Positions 23,001-37,676 of a stretch of 64,000 nt of DNA are shown piece after piece. The stretch covers positions 186,001 to 250,000 of the forward strand of contig JAEPRB010000006.1 in NCBI GenBank assembly GCA_016758965.1, written 5' to 3'. Source of the DNA: Circinella minor. Its lineage: Eukaryota; Mucoromycota; Mucoromycetes; Mucorales; Lichtheimiaceae. The translations under genes were made by a program, and so were the position numbers. The notes beneath the pieces were generated by a model. It searched no databases, was not told where the DNA came from, and worked only from the letters and a program-made list of their open reading frames with translations. The stretch's first letter is position 1; each line of letters begins with the position of its first letter.

Positions 23001-25211
23001 GACATGATTGATTTTTGTCTCAGCATGTTGAACATCCTGTTGTTGTTGTTCTTGTGTTGGCATTCTTGCAATAGCTGCAATCATATGATCTAAATCGGTG
23101 ACAGGTTTAAGAGCATGTTGGATATTAAATAAAAGACTTTCACGACTCACAAGTTCTTGAATTGTATCCAATCGACCTTGAATAACATCTTTATTTGTAC
23201 TTGGTTGAAGTAGATTTGTTCTTAAAAGACGATTTCCCATAGGAGTAACTGTATGATCCAATACACCAAAAAGTGTATCTTTACTTGAACGATGCATTGA
23301 ATTGGATACAATTTCTAAATTCTTGGCTGTAACAATATCTAATATAAAAAAAAAACATGAAAATAGTTTAGTTAATATTACATAAATATCCTCTTTATTC
23401 TATTTTATTACGTATAAGACATTTATTTATTTACCAATTAACATGGTTCCTAGATATGAATAGTTTTAATTTAGAATTGGTGATAAATTGAAAAAAATAT
23501 ATATTTTTATATGTAAAAAATTAATAGGTACCTTCTACCCCTTGATAAGAAAATTTAACTGTATGATTAACAAATGTAGTTCCTTCATGCTCTGATACAT
23601 ATCTACGTATAGAGTATATATATATATACATGAATAAAAATAATTAGTTTAATTGTATTATTTTTTTTTTTAGTGCGGTCTTACTGGAAAGCAGCTGCTA
23701 CAGCAGCTAAACAATAATATCTATACAAAATTAAAAAAAAAAATTAAATTAAATTAAATTAAATTACTCTTCATATGAAACAATGATATATAAAGTTATA
23801 TTTTTTACTTGGAGGATAAACCAAGAAGTAAAGTTGCAGCATCTTCCATTAATCCAAAATCTTCAATAGCTTTCATGCCTTTTTTTTTTTTCATATAAAA
23901 TAAAAATTATTTGAGCAATACGTAGAGTAATAAAAAAAAAAGTGTAGTTTATGTAAAAAAAAAAAAAAACATAATATACAATACATACCAGCAGCATCAT
24001 TAAAGTATTTTCTTGGAATAGGAATAATGGATGTATCAGGAAAATGATGTTCAATAAGTTGATAAAGTTGACTTGCACCAGTTTCTAAAGCAGTATTGGA
24101 TAAAAGAATCTATATATAAAAAATGATGCGTTTCTTTATGTTAATAATTTCCTAACGAAAATCAACAAATCATATGTATATCAAACCTTATGTGGATCAT
24201 TTAAATGAATCTTATTTAAAGTACGTGTATAAGATTGAGAATCAGAAACCTTAATATATATATATATATATTGATCATGAGTTGTTAATATGTCATTGAT
24301 AATACTAAAACAACGACAATATATAAACATGTTTTTTTCATAGGATATATATATACCTGAGATAATATACATTCACCCGTCGTGACATGAACGATACATA
24401 CACCCACTTCTGATGCTACTCCTCGTCCTTCAGCTAAAACCATGATTCTATGATCACGATGTCCAGCAGCTGTTAATGGACGTCCTATTGTTGATGGAGC
24501 TCTACCTGATGTTGCTGTAACACTATGGGGTCGTAATAATAATCCATTTTGATCATTCGTTGATAATTGGGGTGGTATTAAGTTTAATTGGGTTGTTAAA
24601 GTTGAAGATAGGGTGATAGGTTGTCGTCGTTGAAGATGATTATTTTCTTTTTCCAATTCTTTTTGTTGAGCTATAAAAGTATTTGTTTTTTGATCTATTC
24701 CATGAGATTCTTTTACTTTTGTTCCTGTCGTTGTAGTTGTTAACACTCTTGAAGAATCAAAACTAGCTTTAACCATGGATAAAGACATGGATTGTTTATT
24801 ACGTCGTTTTCTGATCAATGGGGTATCACTTGAGCTGGATGATAGGATTATACTTTTTTTATCTTTCATTTTATTTGATAAAGAGGAAGAACAGGGTCGA
24901 TATAAAGGTGTATTCATTAAATGAGGAGATGATGTTGGTCTTTCTGTTTTTATAAAACAATTGGATATAATAGAAGGTGAGGGTGGTAATAATGTTTGTT
25001 CAGATAATACACTGGGTGGATTAGATACAGATGCCATGTCAATACTATCATCCTTATGGGTATCACTTTTGTTGGAAATAGTACATTGTTCTAATTGTTG
25101 TTGAGGATATGGATGATCCTTAATATTACTATAAGGTTTAGAAATGATTGATTTATTTGATCTAAACCCTGAAGATGTACTTAATACACTATTATGATCT
25201 GAAGAAGGCAT
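20024..25211 (-). CDS. MSH4: MutS homologue MSH4 (meiotic crossover factor)
   Basis: An intron-rich gene of roughly twenty exons, starting [10 protein letters not shown] at 25211 and ending THEKHPY at 20024. MSH4 pairs with MSH5 to form a clamp that stabilises meiotic recombination intermediates. The order fits MSH4: a long disordered Ser/Thr-rich N-terminus (285 residues in exon 1), connector and lever domains ([29 protein letters not shown]), then the ATPase. Walker A is [10 protein letters not shown] (21541-21570), followed by [15 protein letters not shown]. The Walker B/signature is IIDELGKGT (split by an intron near 21237) and the switch is FTTHLHQL. The mismatch-recognition Phe-x-Glu domain of MSH2/3/6-type proteins is not seen, as usual for MSH4. 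A 15-nt microexon lies at 23435-23449. The signature has Lys for the usual Arg. Confidence 0.93.
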
Positions 25212-25480
25212 GAAAGAAAAAAAAGAGAAAAAAAAAGAAAGAGATTGATCTTTTTTTTTTTTTGGTGTTCAAACTCCCACTTTATCAAATCCTATGACAT
25301 TTAATAATAATGTACAATCTTGTTCAATTATATTTTTTTTTTATTCTGTGTATAAGTAGTGTGTATAGTAAATAATAGTATGTACAAGTCTTTTTTTTTT
25401 TTTTTTTTTTGTATGTATGTGTGTGCGTATGTGTGTTGTTTTGATTTATAGGACAAAAAGAAAAGGGTGAGGTGGATGGA

Positions 25481-27982
<2,502 letters not shown>

Positions 27983-28742
27983 TTTAAAAATAAAATAAAA
28001 ATAAAACGTGTTTTTTTTTTATAAAGAAAATAATTAAAAGAACCCAAAAAAAAACAGCCAAAATGAAATTTATGCATTTTTTTTTTTTTTTTACCCGCTA
28101 AGTGGGCAACAAGCTTCATTTTTTTTTTTTTTTTTAAAAAAAAAACCATGGTGATTGTATAGAACATAAAGGTCTTTTCATGAAAATAATATAATATAAT
28201 TCTCGATGCAAGGCTGCTTTTTTTTTTTTTTATTCGAATCCCTTTCGAAATATTTGTTATATGAAGAATAGTATCTTATATTTTTCACATTATCATTTTT
28301 TATGGATAATAACTATGGTAACCTGAATGTTGCTAGGTACGTACACCTTACTATTTATTTATCTGAATAAATAAATGTAGTCAGACTGAGAAGTGGGGTA
28401 AAAAAAAAAAAAAAACTTGATAAAGTTTGACAGATTTTTTTATTCTTTCTTTTAAAAGTCTTGGGCATTTATATGTAATTTACTGGTTGGTATAAACAAA
28501 CAAATTTTTTTTTTCTGTTCGAGTATCCCTCCCTCCCCCCCAAAAAAAAACAATATACTGCGGAGGTATGAGATAGTATCATTAGTAGTACGATACATAG
28601 ATATATAGAAAAAACGTTATAAAAACAAAGGAAACGAGATGATGTATATTGTATAATATAATTCATAATGAAAAAGAAAAAAAAAACCTCAGTTGATAAG
28701 TATATATATATATTTTTTGCCACCTTTTTTTTTTAATCTTCT

Positions 28743-28800
<58 letters not shown>

Positions 28801-28816
28801 TTTTTTTTTATATTAA

Positions 28817-28863
<47 letters not shown>

Positions 28864-28865
28864 CT
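27983..28865. other. Divergent promoter region with giant T tracts
   Basis: Separates the WD40 gene (-) from the four-span membrane protein (+). It has T12-T13 blocks around 28077-28130, an A14 near 28402 and the large T-tract pair at 28745-28861. That pair ends in TAG directly before the first supported exon, so a 5' intron is likely. Any upstream exon is unresolved; ATGTTGCTA followed by gtacgt near 28329 would splice in frame but needs an intron of about 520 bp. Confidence 0.4.
28745..28861. repeat. Paired T tracts (T47 and T41) before a splice acceptor
   Basis: T47 (28745-28791), a short A/T core, then T41 (28821-28861) followed by AG. The layout mirrors that of MTR4 intron 1 (two tracts above 40 nt around an A/T core). 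Here it is in pyrimidine orientation relative to the gene. Confidence 0.88.
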
Positions 28866-29833
28866 ATGGTCATGCACTTGTCAGTTATTCACGTCGTTTT
28901 ACCATGGGTTGCAACTATCTTTTACAGTAAGCTTTCCCTTTTTTTTTTTTTTGAATTCTTGGCGGATAAAATTTAAAAATATATACATATACTCAAACTG
29001 TGTTTTTTTTTCATTTTAGTTGCGAGTGGTGTTATCGGACTCTACGGTATCTTGGCAGCTGCTGTGGTAAGTAATCCGTTTTATATATTTAATTTCGATA
29101 GTATATGAATACTTCACCCCCCCCCTTTCCTTAAAATACATTCACATACATACATATGTTTCCCCCCCTTAACTGATAATCATAATAATATAGGGCAAGT
29201 TAGCATTAATGCGATTATATAAATTATTATTCTGGTTCTTCCTTGTATTTTTATTGACTATTTGGAGTGCAGTATCCTTCATTCTTGCTTTGGTCAACCG
29301 AGGTAAAAGTGAAGATACTTGTAATGAAGCAAATCCAGATAATCAAACAGAAGGATCAGGTGGAGATCAAACTGTCAGTGTGGGTGATTATTCTACTACT
29401 TTTTTGGGTATGCAATTGGGAAGTACTTATGGTTTAGCCAATTGCGGTCAAGCTGTTCAAGCTGGTGTTATTGGTCTTGCCATTTTACTTTTTATCGGTC
29501 AAATCTCCATGGTAATTATAAAAAATTATTCATTATTTTTTTTAAAAAAAAAAAAAAAGTGTCATAGTGATTGAACGAATATGATATTTTATTTTATTTT
29601 TTTAGTTTTATTTTGCAACCATTGTAGCAGGATATACCAAGAAATTAAGAGAACGTAATTATGGTCATCGTTTACGAGATGATGAATGGAATGATAATTT
29701 GGATGATTTAGGTGCTGCTTATCGTTCCGATGCTCAAAATGCACAACGTTATCGTATGAATCAAATGAATCAAGATAAAGGAGGAAATAAGTTTACAAAA
29801 GGATTGAAAAAGTTTAAGTTAGGCAAAAAATAA
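28866..29833 (+). CDS. Four-transmembrane protein, hypothetical
   Basis: Four supported exons (28866-28926, 29020-29066, 29194-29511, 29606-29833) give 217 residues. Four hydrophobic helices are visible: residues about 5-33 (VIHVVLPWVATIFYIASG...), 40-68 (LLFWFFLVFLLTIWSAVSF), a loop of about 50 residues with three Cys, then 125-150 (AGVIGLAILLFIGQISM into FYFATIVAGY). The basic cytosolic tail contains RLRDDEWNDN and ends KKFKLGKK. The arrangement resembles fungal tetraspan/MARVEL-like proteins, but I do not recognise the family. The start may lie in an upstream exon, since the sequence before the ATG looks like a splice acceptor. It is convergent with the WD40 gene 225 bp downstream. Confidence 0.8.
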
Positions 29834-30058
29834 ATACCTAACAACTTTACCTCTTTTTTTTTTCCCTCCTTTCATTTAACACATACACTATTCTCTCTCT
29901 CTCTCTCTCTCTTTTTTTTTTCTGTCTATATTAACTGTATATAAATATATAAAATATATCATTCCTTCATTGTCCATCCAAATATCCATCAAATATCAAA
30001 AAAAAAAAAAAAAAAAAAATTTTTGATCATTTTACCACTGGCATTTACAAATTTTTAT

Positions 30059-30543
30059 TTAATCATCCATAAGTTCTGCTAATTCTCGTTCTTCTTCTTC
30101 AGTTAATCCAAGTCCATCATCCTCATTTTCTTTTGGTTTATTTTTTGGCTTTTCGTTATATTCTTTTAATGCCGATGCTATAAAAAAAAAAATTACATCA
30201 TCATTGTTTTTAGGGTTATAAATATGTTACACGAGTACAAAAAAAAATAGGATAGATCAAAAAAAAAGAGGCTGGCGAAAATTAAAATAAATCCCCTAAC
30301 ATACCTGTAAGAGACCATCGACGAAGAGAACAATCTAATGAAGCACTATAAAGAGTTGAACCGACAACATCAAGACATCCTACTTCATCAAAATGACCTT
30401 CAATTGTAGAAATCAATTTTCCGGACTAAAAAAAAAAAAAAAAAAAAAAAATGTCATAAATAAAATTAATTAAATTAATATTAGAAAATTCATGCATCAT
30501 TATTGCTCTCTCTCTCTCTCTCTTTCACACACACACACACACA

Positions 30544-30579
<36 letters not shown>

Positions 30580-31703
30580 ACGTGTATCTGCTATGTGTCT
30601 GAAATGTGATAAGAATGACATCTACTTACAGCAATATCCCATACTCTAATAGCATCATCACTTGCTCCTGTGATGACATAAGGTTCTGCAACAACAATTG
30701 ATTTAACTCGGTCTGGATGTGTTAATACTGTATCTACTGCACCCGTCTATAGAAGAAAATAGCCATTCTTATTATTAGGAAAATCATGTCAAAATTCAAT
30801 TTGATATCTATCTATATATTTACCTCAGTATTCCATCGTCTCACAGTTTTATCGGCAGAAGCTGTCCACATTTCATCATCCCAAACACGTACACAATAAA
30901 CACTGGTATCATGATCATCAAAAGTAGCTACACATTCACCTGTACTACGATCCCATTTAGATACCAATCGATCCGATGATCCAGCATATAAAAACTTGGT
31001 ATCTGCTGCTAAACATTCAATAGCTCGATTATGTTTCTTTTTAAAAATATTTTTACATGCATGTGTTTCTATGTTCCATTGTCGAATGGTTGTATCGGAT
31101 GATCCAGAATATAAATCTTCTCCCACTATAATCAATGATTTTACAAAATCAGTATGTCCTTCTAAAGTAGCTAAACATTCTCCTGTCTATAAATAAAATA
31201 GATTTACGTGTATGAGGTGTGGGGGAGGGTAACGTTTCTTTGTTAGTAAATGGGATTTTTTTTTCCCCCCTTTTTTATTCTTAAAAAAAAGTTTACCTTG
31301 GCATCCCACTTTTTAATAGTTTTATCCCACGATCCTGTCCATACAATCTGTTTATTATGAGACAATGCTAAACATGTCACTGGTCCTTGATGTCCTTTAA
31401 ATAGTTTAACTACTTTATTGGTCTATTATATAATGTGTCAATCGACCCCCCTTTTTTTTTGTTTATATACATATAATATCCAAATGGTGAATTCTTATTT
31501 ACCTCGAGATTGATTCGTTTAGCACTAAAACCAGATTCGGCAACATAGGCGTATTTACCAGTAACTAAAAGACCCAATGCCTTTGTATTTAATTGGATGG
31601 CATCCCCTTCTGTATAATTATATTTTGCTTCTTTTTCTTTTTGTTTTTTTAATTCGGCATCCGTTTGAAAAAAACTACCCGCTTCACTTGCGACATTAAC
31701 CAT
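30059..31703 (-). CDS. WD40 repeat protein, short acidic tail
   Basis: Six exons: 31703-31503, then exons beginning at the acceptors near 31423, 31189, 30748, 30426 and 30180. All introns but the last are phase 0. About 355 residues. After a Lys/Glu-rich N-terminus, six or seven WD40 blades run to the end: GHQGPVTCLALS...KKWD, GHTDFVKSLII...RQWN, RAIECLAAD...SKWD, DHDTSVYCVRVW...RRWN, HPDRVKSIVV...RVWD and GHFDEVGCLDVV...RRWS. Exon borders fall between blades, consistent with repeat/exon duplication. The acidic tail ends ELAELMDD. No F-box, TM or signal segment. It is a propeller scaffold of unknown partner. Its fifth intron contains a compound CT/CA microsatellite. Confidence 0.88.
30506..30575. 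repeat. Compound (CT)n(CA)n(CT)n microsatellite
   Basis: About 70 bp of perfect dinucleotide repeat inside an intron of the WD40 gene: CT units, then CA units from about 30526, then CT units to 30575. On the gene strand it reads GA/TG/GA. Confidence 0.93.
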
Positions 31704-34648
31704 TTTTTTTTTTTTCGATGAGAGAGAGAGAAAGATGACAGAAAAGAAATATTTAAGATACAGTTCCCCTATTTTTTTTTATTTTTATTTTTCATCTCGT
31801 GTTACTAAGGTTACACACAGTTTGCTGAAAAAAAAACCCCCCCCATTATTTCTTTTACTAATTTTGACAGGTACAAAAATGTTTCTATATTAAATTATAA
31901 TAGTTTTCACTATTAACATCAAGTTATATTTGAATGAATTAATATTAATGATATGCTAATATACAACAACAATCGATTCATATTTTCATTAAAATTTCAA
32001 CATAGAATGAGAGCTTAATTTTTAAATCAAAAACTTTTCCTTAATGATAGATGTGATAAAATCACAGGTTACTCTTATAGACAATCAGGCACTTTGGCTT
32101 TTTAGTTAACTTAACATTATTGTGATATCAATAACTTAAATTAGCAGATAAAAAATGGTACGTAGAACCGAAAATTTTCAAACCGGTGTACTACCCTGCT
32201 TGCATCACACTTTTATAAAATTTATTTTTATTAAATATATGTTTTTTTTGGATAAATATTATATCAGTAGTAACATTTTTTTACATTCAATCCTACCTGT
32301 AGTATGTAAGATTCTCCAGGTACGTACGTAGGATCAAATATACTGTTCTTTTCGTGTATTTTAAAAATGGATATGTAATATAAAGGATCGTAGTAGTTGT
32401 ATCTCATCTATTCTATAATAATATAAAGGTAAATGAATGGTCTTTGATAAAGTAGAACATACTTTTTTGCTACGTATTCACTATCATTTCAAAACTTCTT
32501 TTACGTACTTAAAGAAAAAGTACTTTATAATATGCTTGAGAATTATGTAAAAGAGTAATTATGTGGCGACACCTTCTAGATTGAACGGGAATTTTTGTTT
32601 TCTGAATACGTAGTTCATTCTATTTTACATACAACATGTAATTTTTTTTTTTTTGATCAGATAAAATATAAAGGAAATCAACAAGAAAAAGTGTTTATTT
32701 TTATTACTTTTACATCTGTTTCTTCTTTCATTCTCTATTTTATTTTTTACAGACAAAAAAAAAAAAAGAATCAGATGTTTTTTTTTGGGGGGGGGGACAA
32801 GAGGATATAACACAAAGACCTCTCCAAGATGATATATCCTTATCGTCTTTTTTTTTTTTTGTTACTTCTACGTACGTCATCTTTTATTATACATAATATT
32901 ACTTTCTGTAATTGTTGTGAACTATTTTATCCAATGAGAAAACTACCCAATGACAACCTTTTTTTCGAGTTTGGTTTTCATTTATACGTACGGAAAAAAA
33001 AAAGAACAATAAAATAATATAGTAGTGCTAACGCATGAAGAAAGAATGGTTTATTCATAAAGATCAATTTCTTAAAAGAAATTTCTTAAATATCATAACC
33101 ATCGCAACCAAATGACCCTTTATAAACCGACTATTACTTTAAAGAATGGACTATAAAAAAATACGTATTGCTCTTTTACTTAAATCATTTAGCTTTTTTT
33201 TTTAAAAAAAAAATATATATATAAGAGTGTACAAAGCAACAATCAGAAGCATTCAAACTTTTAAAATAACTCAATACGTATTATATTTACTACGTACTAT
33301 ACTGTTTTGTGTACTACATATTGATTTCGTAAGAGTGTAGTTTTGTGCTTTAATCATTATTCGAATGATTAAACATAAAAAAGATCCGCTTTTTTTTTTT
33401 TTACTGTTCATTATGAGTTTTTAAAAACTCCAATCAATAGTAACATAGAAACATTTTTATTATATGATATAAAGACTACGTAAAAAAATATATATATTTT
33501 TATTGTGCATCTCAACATACTCTATAAAAATTTGGAAACTACGTATCATCCATTACAGCAAGAGTTAAGAATAGGAAGATAATAAAATAATATTTATACC
33601 ATACTTTTAACAATTTTGAAAGAATCAGATATTACGTATTATATAAAGTGAAAGATACCCGTCGTGTCAGAGACATTGAATGCTATTATACTCAGTAAAA
33701 TTATACATTTTTTTTTTGTATATTTTATAAAGTACGTAACAGCCAAAAAGTATTAACTTCTTGCAAAAAAAAAAAAAAAAAGGTTATGGCTTTTTTTTTT
33801 TCACGATCCAAAAGCAAAACACTTTGTGGTTTTACAACACTTTTACTGAAAAATCTTTTTTGAAAAAACACTCACTATTCTATTCTCATAGCAATAAATT
33901 TTAAAAGGGGGATTTTTTTTTTGATACCTATGTTGAATCATTGTTTAATATCTAAAAAAGAAAATTTCGTATGAAACATTATTATTATGATGCCAAACAC
34001 CCAATGATGTTATCTAGAGTACAAAGAATGTTTACTGCCAACTTTTTTTTTGTGGAACCCCAATACAGGTAACGTGGCAATGACAAAAAAAAACAACCTT
34101 TTTTTTTATGTAACCATACCAACAATAGCATGAATTCATTTAAAAAAGCATAAAAAATAACAAATAAAAAAACTTTAGATAATTTAAAAAGAGATATATA
34201 TATGTTTGACTTTAATATGCATAGATCGAATAAACAAAAAAAAAAAAAAAAAAAATGGGTTCTTATTCCCTGTTGACGAACAAAAGAGCGGTGATATAGA
34301 CTTTATAATAATTTTTACGGTTACGGGTCATGCGGGTTTTCTTTTTGTCAGGAAAACCCATAACAAAAAAAGCGCGTTTCGTTTCTGTAAGCTTCTTCTG
34401 TCCCTTATTTTTTTTAGTTTCTCGACGATTTTTTTTTTTATTATTATTTGGAAAAAAAAAAGCCTTTTGGTAATCTTTATTTTCTTTTTTCTAATCATCT
34501 ATTGAAATCTTTGATCACTAATCTGATTTTCCCTCATCCTCTCTCTCTCTCTCTCACACACCTTTTTTTTTTTTTACATCTTTTGGCAACTTTTTCGAAT
34601 GATCTATAAAATGGATGATGGACGGGATTGTTTTATTTTAAAAGAATC
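31704..34648. other. Long divergent intergenic region
   Basis: 2.9 kb between the WD40 start (-) and the RNase H-fold-like gene (+). No coding frame is convincing. It contains the TACGTA cluster listed separately. A less A/T-rich patch at 34255-34400 has an 8-bp hairpin (GGGTTTTC 34334-34341 with GAAAACCC 34352-34359), and a (CT)n lies near 34538. Poly-T/A runs are frequent. Confidence 0.55.
32159..33738. promoter_or_regulatory. Cluster of TACGTA palindromes
   Basis: Fifteen exact TACGTA hexamers start at 32159, 32321, 32325, 32471, 32502, 32607, 32869, 32985, 33162, 33275, 33291, 33477, 33540, 33633 and 33733. None occur in the adjacent 450 bp on the left or 900 bp on the right within the same intergenic region. 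At about 75% A+T fewer than one would be expected by composition. A regulatory role (dimeric factor site or methylation target) is inference. Confidence 0.4.
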
Positions 34649-36407
34649 ATGCATATCCAATTTGATGAACAGGATTCTCCTGAAAATTCACCTGTTGAAC
34701 AAAAAGTTTCCGAATCACAAATTAAAAAAAAATTAAACGGTCCAAAGGTTGGAAAATAAAAGTAAAAAAAAAAAAAGAGGAAGAGAAAAAATAAAATTAA
34801 AAGAAGCAACTGTATAACATATTATTTATTAATAATCCTTTATTATTATTATTATTGTTCTTACTATAGAATACTAGTGCATGTTTTGCAGTGGTAGGTA
34901 TTGTACGTGATACATCAGAAGAAGAAGACCTTGAAAATGTTACCATTGGAGGTTATGGTGTAGTTTGGAAAGGAGATGTTTTTCCTATTCAATCTGGTAG
35001 TTATGCTGGTGAGGCTAATCTGAATATCTTTATGGAATTGGCGGTAAGTTTTTTTTTTCATATCGTTCTCTATTATCAATAACTGGATTAGCTTTATTGT
35101 TACCTAATGAGTGGTTTTTTCTTTTTTGGCTGGGGGTGGGTTATTTGTATATACATATATAGGCCTCAAAAGCAATTCTCGAGTCATGTCCACCAGAGCA
35201 ACCTTTGATTATTATTGTCAAAAATGCTCACCTTATATCATGTAAAGTTTTGTTCCGTTATGACTTAAATATTTTTTTTTATCTTGTTGGTTTTGTTATT
35301 AATATAGTCATATATATAGTGATTAATACTAAAAAGTTACCAATCGAGAAACGTAAACGAATTATGAAACCATTATTGGAGGAAGTTCGTTCTTTGGTGT
35401 TAAAACGAACAGCTAAAGTTCAAGCAGTACGGGTATGATATTTAAAAAAATAATAATATTTTATTTTGGATGATGTTGATGTATGGATAGAGGAAAAACT
35501 GGGGTAAACAATAATATGCTGACATCTACTGGGGATTTTTTTATTTTTATTTTTTTTTTAAAAAAAAAAGTATAGTCCTGAGGCCACAGAAGAATGGGGT
35601 GAACTATACCAAACAGCAATTAAAGAAGCTACAGCAGCTCAAGAAGAAAGGTAAACAATTTAATATCTAAGGGAGTTTTTCTTTTCTTACCCGCTTTTTT
35701 TTTTTTTTTACTAATTGGAAGAATTTTTTATATATAAAACAAATAACAGAATACGTCTTCGTCCAGTGAAAATAGCGGAAATTTTAGATAGATCAACAGT
35801 ACAACAAGGCATTCAATCAATGAATCAACAAGAACAAAAGCAAGCGCATGAAAGTACTGTACCAGAAAACAAACTTGATTTATCAACTCCAGTAACTACA
35901 CCAACAAGTACTGATATTCAAAAGCCATCATTATCTGTATCAGCACCAGCACCACCGGTACCAGTATTTGCACCGGAGACACTATCATCAACTCCAGAAG
36001 AAGCAACATTCGATCGAAGGAATGGGAAAAAACATGATGATGATACTAATCCAACTATTGCGACAGATGAACAATCAAAGACACCTATTGAGGAAAGTAT
36101 AGAACCTGCTGGTGGTGATTCTGTTAAAGAAGAAATTGTTACTACTACTACTGCTACTACTACCACGACAACGACTACAACAGCTCCCACACTTGAATCC
36201 AATGGTCTTAAACGTATGAGAACGGAAGATGTGGATAATGGTGAACCAACTCGCGATGAATCAAATATTCTGAAAAAAGTAAAATTAACGGAAGAAACCT
36301 CATCACAAAATGATACTATTACTCAAAACGATAATAATAATGAGAACAATGGTACCCAAACTGGCTGGTTAAGTTGGGTGAAAACCATGTTTGGAATAAA
36401 ACAATAA
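34649..36407 (+). CDS. RNase H-fold-like protein with disordered C-terminus
   Basis: Six exons (34649-34747, 34870-35043, 35163-35241, 35320-35432, 35571-35650, 35750-36407) close to 400 residues, starting MHIQFDEQDS. Upstream ATGs are out of frame. Residues about 35-180 look like a ribonuclease H fold. There is a first strand ACFAVVGIVRD and a hairpin GGYGVVW, then a helix after AGEANLNIFMELAASKAIL and a strand LIIIVKNAHLIS where active RNases H have DS. The second catalytic Asp thus seems replaced by Asn, so it may be inactive. The C-terminal half is low complexity (Pro/Thr/Ser, a Thr run, acidic/basic stretches), ending WLSWVKTMFGIKQ, which could be an amphipathic helix. Fold assignment is tentative; partner and role unknown. 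Confidence 0.7.
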
Positions 36408-37676
36408 ATAGGCACCTTTTTTTTTTTTTTTTTTGACTTTCCTTTCTACCTTTCCCTCCAAATTCTCTCCCCCCCCCAACACCTTTATATATATATATTT
36501 GAATTATTATTAATTATCATTATTAAATATATGATCTCTATTCATGCTTAATACATTAAAAATATAAACGAGCGAAACAGAGAGAAAGGAAACAAAATTT
36601 ACAATTGGAGTTAAATAAGAATAAAACTTATAAGAACAATAGTGTTGACGTTTTTTTTTCAAACTTTATAAAATCAAACGGTCAATAGTAGTTACAACTT
36701 TATCTGGTTATAAAAGCAACGTTCGTACGAACCGATGTATGTGTTACACGTAAAGTGTTAATGAAGCCCATTTTTTTTTTTTTGATGTTTATCATCTTAT
36801 CATCTTGTATGTAAACTCGATCGATACTCCTTTCATGTGATAGTATAGGAAGAGTAATTTTGATAAACAATGATTTTCTCATATAAGTAACTATTTAAAT
36901 CTTATGCAGTTTACAACTGTCTATAGATAGTTTTAGAGCTGTGTATATATATATATATATATATACAATTTTTCTTTTTTATCACTTCTTCCATAATAAT
37001 ATATCATACAATTGATTCTTGGCCATAAAAATTTCCTAACGATGATCATAGATTGTTATAAGACTCACAGCCTGGTAACAGAAAATTGATAAAATTTAAT
37101 TATTGTTCGAATAGTTCAACAAATTACTTTTAAATTTTCTTCTTTCTCGGGTTTATGTCATAGTATTTAGAACAAAAAAAGAAAAGAAAAAGCGTGAATT
37201 TATAAACCATTTATTTGAACTGATTAGTATAATGCAATAATAATAAAAAAAGACGTGTATACTATTATGTTGCTATTGGTTATATTTTTTTTTTGTTTTG
37301 TTGCCTTGGCAATTTAAAACAATTCCACAATTCCTTTTTTTCAAAAGTTTATTACAAGAAAAAGAAGTATGTAAACAACACATGTTTATGAAATTCACAT
37401 TCTAAAGAAGCCAAAAAATGCCCCAAATGGCGGGTAGAAAAAGTAACTAACTAACCAATCAAAAAAGACAATTAATCTAATTCATTCATCTGGATGATTT
37501 TTTTTTTTTTGATACAATTTCTTTCTTCTATATTATCTAAAAAAAAAAAAACGTTTATCCTTTCTTCTTACTTCTCTCTGATTTAGTTTTTTTTTTTTTC
37601 CTTTCCTTTCTTTCGTTTTATATTATTTCTGTTCCTTTTTTTTATTACTACTTCTTTATATATATTGAAAAAAAAT
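36408..37676. other. Intergenic, tandem genes
   Basis: 1.27 kb between the RNase H-fold-like and TMEM135-like genes, both +. It holds T16 near 36418, a C9 run near 36470, (TA)n at 36944-36965 and pyrimidine-rich sequence at 37560-37650 leading to the next ATG. No gene seen. Confidence 0.5.

Noticed and set aside
35918..36202. Minus-strand Val-rich frame of 94 codons
   Set aside because: Antisense of the Thr/Ser-rich low-complexity tail of the RNase H-fold-like gene.
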